Shown here: one piece after another, positions 56,195 to 64,000 of the stretch
How positions within the stretch are numbered: the stretch's first letter is position 1
Layout: each line of letters starts with the position of its first letter
Assembly: GCA_938023705.1 (NCBI GenBank)
Contig: CALJDJ010000075.1
Location: forward strand, 15,916-79,915
Direction: 5' to 3'
Length of the DNA stretch: 64,000 nucleotides
From: an uncultured Collinsella sp.
GTDB taxonomy: Bacteria > Actinomycetota > Coriobacteriia > Coriobacteriales > Coriobacteriaceae
The notes under the pieces: generated by a model
What the model was told of the DNA's origin: nothing
Databases searched by the model: none
What the model saw: only the letters and a program-made list of their open reading frames with translations
Position numbers and translations under genes: made by a program

Positions 56195-56354
56195 TTTCAA
56201 AAGTATGGCGGATTACGGGGCTGGACCTGTATTACTTGACCATGGGAAAAATCGCGAAATTAAAACCGCAGGTAGACGGCTTATCAAAAATCGAAAAATG
56301 CCGGTATGGATGGGGGTCTCCGAATCAGCCCCGTAATCCGGCATAGTTTTGAAA
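56195..56354. repeat. 160-bp long-palindrome element, copy C (variant arms)
   Basis: The left arm 56195-56223 and right arm 56326-56354 are complementary at 27 of 29 positions but have a sequence (GGATTACGGGGCTG) unrelated to copies A and B. The interior keeps AAAACCGCAGGTAGACG and AAATCG. So the pairing is conserved while the sequence is not. Confidence 0.8.
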
Positions 56355-56396
56355 TGGCACTAAAGTAGGCACAATCTAAATATCGATCCCAAGGCA

Positions 56397-56463
56397 AGTT
56401 GCGGTGGAATAGTTCCTGGATACCGGGGTTTTGGCGGAAATCAGGAACTATTTCACCGCAATT
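56397..56463. repeat. Hairpin of the AGTTGCGGTGA family, copy D2
   Basis: AGTTGCGGTGG plus AATAGTTCCTG (56397-56418) pairs with 56442-56463 at 20 of 22 positions. The outer half matches copy D1; the inner half is different but still complementary. Confidence 0.7.
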
Positions 56464-56521
56464 GAGGAGGGGCGGGGTGGATGGCGGGGTAGCTAAAAGA
56501 GCCCCGTCCCAAATTAGCTGC

Positions 56522-56920
56522 TTAGGCTGGGTCGATGTCCATGCTGGCGATGAGGTCGATGCCCGTGTTGAGGAGGTCTTCCAGAACGACGTCGCCCATG
56601 CGGATGGGGGCCTCGACGACCACGCCGCGGATGAGGTCCATCGCCTGGGCATGGAGTGCCAGCGGGATGGCTTCGGCCGTGCGCACGGGCAGCAGCGCCT
56701 CGTCGCCGCCGGATACGGCCACGGTGGTGGTGAGCACGCGCATGGGACAGGTGAGCTCCTGATGTGCAAACTTATCACCGCGCGGGCAGCTGTTGCCGGT
56801 TACGGAGCGTACCTCTACCACGGCGCCGTCTGCGCTGCGCTCGACCTCCACGGTCAGGAGGCACTCGGATGGGCAGGTGGTGCAGTTGAACTGCAGCGTT
56901 TCGATCGCGTTCGCGCTCAT
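56522..56920 (-). CDS. DUF1667 protein of the FAD-oxidoreductase operon
   Basis: A 132-residue protein of the DUF1667 type. Four cysteines are arranged as FNCTTCPSECLL and NSCPRG, then a further cysteine in TCPMRVL, which suggests metal or cluster binding. The family is almost always found beside a GlpA-like and a FAD/NAD oxidoreductase, as here, and is thought to be their third subunit. ATG 56920 has GAGGAGG on the minus strand. It starts four bases after the stop of the upstream oxidoreductase gene. Confidence 0.85.
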   Translation of the reverse strand: MSANAIETLQFNCTTCPSECLLTVEVERSADGAVVEVRSVTGNSCPRGDKFAHQELTCPMRVLTTTVAVSGGDEALLPVRTAEAIPLALHAQAMDLIRGVVVEAPIRMGDVVLEDLLNTGIDLIASMDIDPA

Positions 56921-56924
56921 GACT

Positions 56925-58283
56925 CTACGCCTCCTCAGCGGGGTCGACGGACAGGACAATCTCGCTAACGCCCATATCGAGTGCGCGCTGAATCACCTTT
57001 GCCGGTAGCGGGAAGCTTTCCATGACGCTCGGTTTAAACGGGCGAACCTTGCCTGCAAACAGCTCCTCGTTGCCTGCCAGAATGCGCACGCGGGCAGCAT
57101 CGACCGGCCGACGTACGCGGAAGTTGAGCTTAGTGAGTGACACGGCCGTGATGCGTCCCGGCAGTGCGTAGCCTGCGATGCCAGCGGGGGAGACCGTGAG
57201 CTGGCAGCCCGCGCCCGCCACTCCCGCCGCTGTGCCGACAGCCCCCAACGCCCACGCCGCCGCAGCCGCACCGGCACGTTCGGACTCGGTCGTCACGTTG
57301 TCGGCCAGGTCGTGCACGTGCAGCACGTTGCCGCAGGCAAATATGCCCGGCACGCCCGTCTGCAGGCTCTGGTCCACCACGGCGCCGCGCGTACGTGGGT
57401 CCAGCTCGACGCCCGCGGCAACCGAAAGCTCGTTCTCGGGAATCAGGCCCACCGAAAGCAGTAGCGTGTCGCACGGAACGATGCGCTCGGTTCCCGGAAT
57501 GGGTGCCAGGTGCTCGTCGACCTGGCTTACCTCGACAGCCTCCACACGATCGTGCCCGATCACACGCGTGACCGTGGTAGACAGATGCAGTGGATTGCCA
57601 AAGTCTTCCAGGCAGTTCTTAACATTGCGACGCAGGCCGTTGGCGTACGGCATGAGCTCGTACACACCCTCGACCGAAATCCCCTCGAGCGTGCAGCGGC
57701 GCGCCATGATCAGCCCGATGTCGCCCGAGCCCAAAATGACGGCGCGCGAGCCGGGTTTGAGGTTCTCGATATTGATGTATCGCTGTGCTAGGCCGGCCGT
57801 AAACACGCCGGCGGGTCGGCTGCCGGGGATCTTGATCTCGCTGCGCGTGCGCTCGCGGCAACCCATGGCAAGGACGACCGCGCGCCCGATGAGCTGCAGC
57901 ATACCGGTGGGGCTCATGAGCGTGACGGTGTGGACCGCGGCGTCTTCCGCGGACTCGCCCGAATCAGCCCCTATCACCATGCTGTCCAAGAACAGCGCAA
58001 TGTTGGTCGCGCGCACCTGGTCGATAAAGCGCTGCGCGTACTCGGGACCGGTGAGTTCCTGCTTAAAGTGCGACAGTCCAAAGCCCGGGTGAATGCACTG
58101 TCGCAGGATGCCACCCAGATGCTGCTCGCGCTCCACGATGGCCACGTGCGCGCCGGCCTTATGCGCGGAAAGCGCGGCCGCCATGCCGGCAGGTCCGCCG
58201 CCGATAACGACCACGTCGAAGGCCTGCGTTGCCACGGCCTCAACGGCATCGCTATCAATCGCGCTCGATTTGAATTCCGCCAT
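56925..58283 (-). CDS. FAD/NAD(P)-dependent oxidoreductase (GlpA/DUF1667 partner)
   Basis: A 452-residue pyridine-nucleotide-disulfide-type oxidoreductase. The N-terminal FAD loop is VVVIGGGPAGMAAALSAHKAGAHV. A second dinucleotide fold (RAVILGSGDIGLIMARR) binds NAD(P), and IFACGNVLHVHDLADNVT is the C-terminal FAD contact. The early C in GGILRQCIHPGFG is conserved in this subfamily and is not a redox CxxxxC pair. ATG 58283 overlaps the ribosome region near the upstream stop. It is the middle gene of a three-gene operon. Confidence 0.88.
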   Translation of the reverse strand: MAEFKSSAIDSDAVEAVATQAFDVVVIGGGPAGMAAALSAHKAGAHVAIVEREQHLGGILRQCIHPGFGLSHFKQELTGPEYAQRFIDQVRATNIALFLDSMVIGADSGESAEDAAVHTVTLMSPTGMLQLIGRAVVLAMGCRERTRSEIKIPGSRPAGVFTAGLAQRYINIENLKPGSRAVILGSGDIGLIMARRCTLEGISVEGVYELMPYANGLRRNVKNCLEDFGNPLHLSTTVTRVIGHDRVEAVEVSQVDEHLAPIPGTERIVPCDTLLLSVGLIPENELSVAAGVELDPRTRGAVVDQSLQTGVPGIFACGNVLHVHDLADNVTTESERAGAAAAAWALGAVGTAAGVAGAGCQLTVSPAGIAGYALPGRITAVSLTKLNFRVRRPVDAARVRILAGNEELFAGKVRPFKPSVMESFPLPAKVIQRALDMGVSEIVLSVDPAEEA

Positions 58284-58284
58284 C

Positions 58285-59766
58285 CTAGCGCACCCCCTTC
58301 AAAGGTCCCTCAACGAGCCATGAGCCAGCGTCCTCCAACAGCACCTCGCTGGGGTCGCAGCCCAGCTCGTGCGCTAGGATCGCCACTACGCGGCTCTGGC
58401 AAAAGCCACTCTGGCACCGACCCATGCCCGCACGGCAGCGCCGCTTGACGCCCTCGACCGAAACCGCACCCGGGCGGCATCGAATCGCGGCCACGATTTC
58501 GGCCTCGGGCACTGTCTCGCAGCGGCAGACGATCTGCCCCCATGCAGGGTCGGACTCAATGAGCTCCTCCTTGCGTGCAAGCGGCGCACGGTCGAAGTCG
58601 TCCGGCGCGTGTCGAATCGAATCCCAATCGGCCCGTTCGCGCAAAGCAACGCCCGCCTCGCGCATCACGTGCTCCATGCGCTCGGCAATTGCCGGCGCGC
58701 TCGCCACGCCTGGCGACTGAATGCCCGCCGCCTGGAACAGTCCCGGCACCACGTCCGACTGTCCAATAAAAAAGTCGTTCGTTCCCTTTATGACCGGACG
58801 CCCGCCGGCAAACGCGCGTACCACGCGACGCGTGTCCAGATCGGGAACCAGTTTGCGCGCTCCTGTCAGCAGCGCGTTCACATCATTTGTATAGGTCTGC
58901 GTGTCGCCCGGCTCGCGCACGGCAGCGGTCGCGGTGATTACGGTGTTACCGTGCACGGTGCCCGTAACGATAACGCCCTTGGAAACCGGCGTGGGAACGG
59001 GGTAGAGCGGCATGAGCGCGCGTGGCTCCTTGTCCAGCACCACAATGTTTCCCTGGCGCCAGACCATCTGGAACTCCTCAGCGCCGGCCATATGCGAGAT
59101 GTCCGCGGCACCGTTGCCCGCGGCGTTGATCAGATAGCGGCAGCGCACATCGCCGACAGGCGTCACCAGCGCAAAGCGCGCGCGGTCCTTGCTGTCGGCA
59201 GCAGCGTCCTCGTCGTGCGAGCTAGCAACCTCAATCGCTTCCACCGGTGCGGAGCGCATAAACGTTACGCCGTTGGCAACCGCGTTCTCCAGTGCGGCGA
59301 TGGCCACTTCAAACGGGTCAACGTAACCGGTCGAAGGGCACCACAACGCGCATGTTGCGTCGGCGCTGGCACGCGGTTCCAGCTCGCGGATACGTTCGGG
59401 GCCGATAATCGACAGCTCGGACACGCCGTTGGCCAAGCCATTCTGGCGCAGCTTCTCCAGGTGTGCGCGGTCTTCGTCGTTAAACCCCAGCACCATCGAC
59501 CCGGTGCGGCGGAACAAAAATCCCAGCTCCTGGGCCCACGTGCCATATAGCTCGCAGCCGCGGGCGTTGACCTGCGCCTTTACGGTTCCCGGAGCCGGAT
59601 CGTAGCCGGCGTGAACCAGGCCGCCGTTGGCCTTCGAGGCGCCCAGCGCAATGTCGTTGGCCGCCTCGACCATGCATATGGACAGGTCATAGCGCGCGAG
59701 CTGCCGCGCGATGGCGCACCCGGTGATGCCGGCGCCCACAATCGCGATATCAAACGTTTCTGCCAC
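58285..59766 (-). CDS. GlpA-like FAD-dependent dehydrogenase with C-terminal [2Fe-2S] domain
   Basis: A 493-residue dehydrogenase of the DAO/GlpA family. The FAD loop is IAIVGAGITGCAIARQLA, with GASKANGGLVHAGYD after it as in GlpA/LhgO. The C-terminal 90 residues form a BFD-like [2Fe-2S] domain: VCRCETVPEAEI and CRAGMGRCQSGFC give four cluster cysteines. The substrate may be glycerol-3-phosphate or a 2-hydroxy acid. No glpK or glpF is nearby, so it is not certain. GTG 59766 follows GGGAGG. First gene of the operon. Confidence 0.88.
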   Translation of the reverse strand: MAETFDIAIVGAGITGCAIARQLARYDLSICMVEAANDIALGASKANGGLVHAGYDPAPGTVKAQVNARGCELYGTWAQELGFLFRRTGSMVLGFNDEDRAHLEKLRQNGLANGVSELSIIGPERIRELEPRASADATCALWCPSTGYVDPFEVAIAALENAVANGVTFMRSAPVEAIEVASSHDEDAAADSKDRARFALVTPVGDVRCRYLINAAGNGAADISHMAGAEEFQMVWRQGNIVVLDKEPRALMPLYPVPTPVSKGVIVTGTVHGNTVITATAAVREPGDTQTYTNDVNALLTGARKLVPDLDTRRVVRAFAGGRPVIKGTNDFFIGQSDVVPGLFQAAGIQSPGVASAPAIAERMEHVMREAGVALRERADWDSIRHAPDDFDRAPLARKEELIESDPAWGQIVCRCETVPEAEIVAAIRCRPGAVSVEGVKRRCRAGMGRCQSGFCQSRVVAILAHELGCDPSEVLLEDAGSWLVEGPLKGVR

Positions 59767-59935
59767 GGTGCCTCCCAGATGAGTTGACAGGCTGTCAATA
59801 AGACTATCCTACGGCCTGCACATCCCCAGTGCGGCGGCAATGCGGCGAACAGCCCCGCAACACCCGCCAACGGCAGGCGAGGGGAGGCTCGGCAACGTCG
59901 ACAACCTCGTCTGCCAACAACTACGGCAACCGTTT

Positions 59936-60313
59936 GTCTCGATCTGTAACAGTTGGACGAGGATTTGGGTTCCAGTTGTTACAGTTTGAGACATTCGGTT
60001 TGGACGGTTTTCTTTGTCTTAATCTGTAACAGTTAGCTGAGGATTTGGGTTCTAGATGTTACAGATTTAGATGAACCTATCAGTCGGTTTCGAATGTCTA
60101 AATCTGTAACGGTTAGACCTGTTTTTGCCGAGTTGTTGTTACAGATTGAGATATTTTAACGGAGGGCTCACCGTTCGTCTCGATCTGTAACAGTAAGAGG
60201 GGTTTTTGGGCCCAAGATGTTACAGATCGAGATTGAAGTCGGGGAGGGACCCCTGTGTCTCGATCTGTAACATCTAGACCCGGATTCCGCCTCCACCTGT
60301 TACAGATTGAGAT
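59936..60313. repeat. Alternating-orientation interspersed repeat array
   Basis: Ten copies of a 16-base repeat, GTCTCGATCTGTAACA, alternate between forward (starts 59936, 60016, 60096, 60177, 60257) and reverse complement (starts 59977, 60057, 60137, 60218, 60298). Every forward-reverse pair is separated by exactly 25 bases, every reverse-forward gap by 23 or 24. The period is 80, 80, 81 and 80. Spacers mostly differ, although units 1 and 2 share GAGGATTTGGGTTC. The array fills most of the gap between the divergent glpA-like operon and the zinc-ribbon gene. It is not a normal CRISPR (repeat short, alternating orientation, no cas genes). No coding frame spans it. Confidence 0.85.
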
Positions 60314-60414
60314 GTTTGTGTCCGTGGCAGCCGCCGGGCCCCGCCAGCGTCCCGCTCGAACGACCCCCGTGTTAAACTAAACCTAACTGTAAATAATCCG
60401 AAAGGTACACCTCA

Positions 60415-60846
60415 ATGTCCAAGTACATCTCCGAGCTCATGTCGCCGCAGCTTATGGGCGTCATCTATGCCTTTGTTGGCTTTATCATCGCCCTGTACGT
60501 GCTGACGGTCGTCTATGTGTTCATCGACGCTCGCCGCCGCGGCGCCAGCGCCTACGTGGCATGGGGCATCATCGCCCTCATCCCGTTTGTGGGCCTCATT
60601 GCCTACCTGGTCCTGCGCCCGCACTCCTACGCGTCCGATCGCGAGGAGCAGGAGCTGGACATGGCCCTGCGCGAGCGCCAGCTTGCCCAGTACGGCACCT
60701 GTCCGCAGTGCGGTGCGCCCATCGAGAAGGACTTCGTCGTCTGCCCGGTGTGCGATACCCAGGTTCGCAACGTCTGCCCCAGCTGCCATCGTCCGCTCGA
60801 TGCGCACTGGAAGGTCTGCCCCTACTGCCGAACTCGCATCCAGTAA
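60415..60846 (+). CDS. Zinc-ribbon membrane protein
   Basis: A 143-residue protein of unknown function with two N-terminal helices (LMGVIYAFVGFIIALYVLTVVYVF and AYVAWGIIALIPFVGLIAYLVL) and a cytoplasmic C-terminal part. Two zinc ribbons follow: CPQCGAPIEKDFVVCPVC and CPSCHRPLDAHWKVCPYC, eight cysteines in CxxC pairs. Such proteins are common in Actinobacteria. ATG 60415 lies eight bases after GAAAGG. It is divergent from the oxidoreductase operon, across the repeat array. Confidence 0.8.
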   Translation: MSKYISELMSPQLMGVIYAFVGFIIALYVLTVVYVFIDARRRGASAYVAWGIIALIPFVGLIAYLVLRPHSYASDREEQELDMALRERQLAQYGTCPQCGAPIEKDFVVCPVCDTQVRNVCPSCHRPLDAHWKVCPYCRTRIQ

Positions 60847-60947
60847 CGCATCCATCGCCGGGCCGGCCGCAAGCCACGGGCACCGCGCGTCCGCGCAAGC
60901 CACGCGCGCCCCGCACCCCGCCCCACACGATGAAGCATGCGTAGAAA

Positions 60948-60980
60948 ATCGCCCGCCGTGCCATTAAGGTGCGGCGGGCG
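60948..60980 (+). terminator. GC-rich hairpin after the zinc-ribbon gene
   Basis: CGCCCGCCG and CGGCGGGCG form a long stem in the 232-base gap before thrS, followed only by CTTGT. It could be a weak terminator. Confidence 0.45.
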
Positions 60981-60981
60981 C

Positions 60982-61009
60982 TTGTATACCAAGGCAACCT
61001 GCCTATAAT
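60982..61009 (+). promoter_or_regulatory. thrS promoter
   Basis: -35 TTGTAT (60982-60987), spacer 16, and -10 TATAAT (61004-61009). This gives a thrS leader of about 60 bases. Confidence 0.7.
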
Positions 61010-61053
61010 GATGCAAGTTAAAACGCCGAGCGCATCGCACGCACTTGCATCAG
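61009..61053 (+). promoter_or_regulatory. thrS leader hairpin
   Basis: TGATGCAAGT (61009-61018) and ACTTGCATCA (61044-61053) are perfectly complementary, 10 bp with a 25-base loop. The stem ends just before the ribosome site GAGAGGAG. It may act in leader control of thrS. No T-box core is present. Confidence 0.55.
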
Positions 61054-61078
61054 GCATCCGAGAGGAGAAAACATACCC

Positions 61079-62842
<1,764 letters not shown>

Positions 62843-62864
62843 GGCAAGCTTCACAACAATTAAC

Positions 62865-62900
62865 AAAGGCGACCGTCCACACAGGGCGGTCGCCTTTTTT
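62865..62900 (+). terminator. Terminator 1 after thrS
   Basis: AAAGGCGACCG (62865-62875) pairs with CGGTCGCCTTT (62887-62897), T6 tract. Confidence 0.93.
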
Positions 62901-62914
62901 CCTACCAAAATTAG

Positions 62915-62941
62915 AAAAGCCGCTGGTTGAGCGGCTTTTTT
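62915..62941 (+). terminator. Terminator 2 after thrS
   Basis: AAAAGCCGC (62915-62923) pairs with GCGGCTTTT (62931-62939), a 7-base loop, T7 tract. A tandem terminator before the NusG-paralogue locus insulates it from thrS. Confidence 0.9.
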
Positions 62942-63040
62942 TGTTGCACAAAAAGGTACAGATTTTTGTAGAGGGGTATGGAGATGTATCTACCGGCAGG
63001 ACATTTTGCGTAATCTGGGCAATCGCTGATTAATTGCTCG

Positions 63041-63046
63041 TATAAT
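63041..63046 (+). promoter_or_regulatory. -10 box of the NusG-paralogue gene
   Basis: A perfect TATAAT follows the tandem terminators. The -35 is weak (near 63017). If used, the leader to ATG 63169 is about 115 bases. Confidence 0.5.
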
Positions 63047-63168
63047 TGCCTATGTCGAAAGATACAAAAACCTGTACTTTTGCGACTGCGCCTAGCTGCG
63101 AGCGAGAAGCCTGTTCTAAACGCTCCTGCATTTGCGTGCATCGCAAAGCCAAAAGAGGGGGCGAGAAC

Positions 63169-63759
63169 ATGGAACAGACGGCACGGCGCCAAGAGCAGCT
63201 GCCGGGCGCATTCAACAGCGCCACTACCAACAGCCAGCACGGCCGCGTCCGCTGGTATCTGGTCCACACCCTCAACGGTAAAGAGCGCGAGACCTGCGAA
63301 AAGGTCCGCCGCATTATCCCACACAACCTTATGCAGGACGCTTTTGTGATGCAAAAGGAGTTCTGGTTTAAACGGGACGGCGCCTGGTCGCTCCAAACCA
63401 AACCCATGTACAAGGAATATTTCTTCGTCGCCACGCACGATGTCGCCGCGCTCGATAGGGCTTTGGCCCAATTGAGCTTTGGCTGTCGCATCGCCGGCAG
63501 TAGGGAGCGGGCGTACATGCCCATGCCGGACGATGCGCAGGACTGGTACCGCAGTGTGCTAGACGACGACGGCGTGGTGCGCAACAGCGTAGCGCGCATA
63601 GAAGACGGTGTGTTGCACATAGAGCAGGGGCCCTTGGTGGGGCAAGAGGCCCGAGTTAAAAAGATCGACCGTCATAAGCGCTGGTGCCTGGTAGACGTGG
63701 GCGAGGGTGACTCCACATTTAGGGAGCTGCTACCGCTTGACGTTCCCAGCAAAACGTAA
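63169..63759 (+). CDS. NusG-family antitermination protein (specialised paralogue)
   Basis: A 196-residue NusG/RfaH/LoaP-type protein. The NGN domain starts RVRWYLVHTLNGKERETCEKVRR and contains MYKEYFFVATHD. The KOW domain is seen in EQGPLVGQEARVKKIDRHKRWCLV. Its gene precedes a probable surface-polysaccharide gene, the usual place of LoaP/UpxY-like factors that stop early termination in long capsule operons. It is not the housekeeping NusG (those sit with secE and rplK). ATG 63169 follows GAGGGGG. An ATG at 63052 would add 39 cysteine-rich residues and is less likely. Confidence 0.82.
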   Translation: MEQTARRQEQLPGAFNSATTNSQHGRVRWYLVHTLNGKERETCEKVRRIIPHNLMQDAFVMQKEFWFKRDGAWSLQTKPMYKEYFFVATHDVAALDRALAQLSFGCRIAGSRERAYMPMPDDAQDWYRSVLDDDGVVRNSVARIEDGVLHIEQGPLVGQEARVKKIDRHKRWCLVDVGEGDSTFRELLPLDVPSKT

Positions 63760-63803
63760 GGGAGACGTTGCACCGGCAATTCATTTGGTTTTTGGATTCA
63801 TAG

Positions 63804-64000
63804 ATGGGGGGGGGTCCTGGGGACAGGAACGTAAGTTCTATCGTGACTGCTAATAAAGAAGTGACAGAGAGCAATGCGCCCGCGGGGGCGGCGCTGATTG
63901 CACAGGCTATGAGCCAGCGTGAGGGCGTCGGCCGCTATAAGGCTGTGCAATCCATCATGGACTGGGACAACTCGCGCCTGGCCTACCGCGCCGTCAAGCG
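63804..64000 (+). CDS. Start of a probable sugar transferase or surface-polysaccharide gene (partial)
   Basis: The frame is open to the end of the window. ATG 63804 begins in a run of nine G (63806-63814) and reads MGGGPGDRNVSSIVTANKE. GTG 63843, in the same frame, would give MTANKEVTESNAPAG. Residues near the edge (MDWDNSRLAYRAVKR) look like the cytoplasmic N terminus of undecaprenyl-phosphate sugar transferases just before their first helix, but the domain is cut off. The NusG paralogue upstream supports a polysaccharide operon. The function is an inference. Confidence 0.45.
   Translation, partial: MGGGPGDRNVSSIVTANKEVTESNAPAGAALIAQAMSQREGVGRYKAVQSIMDWDNSRLAYRAVK

Noticed and set aside
59936..60313. 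Canonical CRISPR array
   Set aside because: The repeats are only 16 bases, alternate in orientation, are imperfect and have no cas genes nearby. The regular spacing is real but the type does not fit.
63052..63168. Upstream ATG 63052 for the NusG paralogue
   Set aside because: It lies only six bases past the -10 TATAAT, so it would hardly be transcribed, and the added residues are not NusG-like. ATG 63169 has a strong ribosome site.

Overview
This is GC-rich DNA (about 60 percent by eye) with strong Shine-Dalgarno sites, many GTG and TTG starts, and genes of an anaerobe that ferments or respires amino acids: BrnQ, NADP-type GdhA, double-cubane-type dehydratase homologues, FocA/NirC, selenium and molybdenum enzymes. 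No oxygen-linked gene is visible. The protein repertoire fits a host-associated Coriobacteriia member, most like Collinsella; this is inference from the protein sequences, with no database search behind it.

Layout. 0.3-8 kb: housekeeping genes (YigZ/IMPACT, C_GCAxxG_C_C protein, O-acetylhomoserine sulfhydrylase, MFS exporter, xpt, GGQ release-factor-like protein, lipid kinase, ClC channel). 8.3-13.7 kb: molybdenum genes moeA, mog and modABC, with ModB carrying an extra N-terminal extracytoplasmic domain. 13.9-20.8 kb: a selenium-linked run of two double-cubane/2-hydroxyacyl-CoA-dehydratase-like proteins, their ASKHA activator, selD (itself a selenoprotein with an in-frame UGA), yedF, a DUF3343 protein and a cysteine desulfurase. 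20.9-33.9 kb: one giant cell-surface adhesin, split by a -1 frameshift at a TTTGGGA heptamer. 34-46 kb: brnQ, tRNA-Pro, tRNA-Gly with a tRNA-derived att-like scar, focA/nirC, selA-selB, tRNA-Sec (selC), gdhA and a two-gene molybdenum hydroxylase. 46-54.5 kb: tRNA-Leu, tig, clpP, clpX, valS, folC. 54.5-60.4 kb: M24 peptidase and a GlpA/GlpB-like/DUF1667 oxidoreductase operon, in intergenic DNA dense with palindromes. 60.4-64 kb: zinc-ribbon membrane protein, thrS, a NusG paralogue and the start of a probable surface-polysaccharide gene preceded by a G9 tract.

The genes work together. ModABC imports molybdate, and MoeA and Mog insert it into the cofactor. SelD makes selenophosphate for SelA/SelB/tRNA-Sec, and, with YedF, DUF3343 and the cysteine desulfurase, probably also for a selenium-dependent molybdenum hydroxylase such as the one at 42.4-46.2 kb.

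The most unusual content is non-coding. At 59936-60313 there is an array of ten 16-nt repeats in strictly alternating orientation with 25/23-nt spacers. A 158-160 bp long-palindrome family has a conserved core but arms that differ while staying self-complementary. A pair of nested-hairpin elements (15435-15536 and 53034-53132) shares an invariant internal core inside completely different helices. Several other palindrome families occur. I could not match any of these to a named family.
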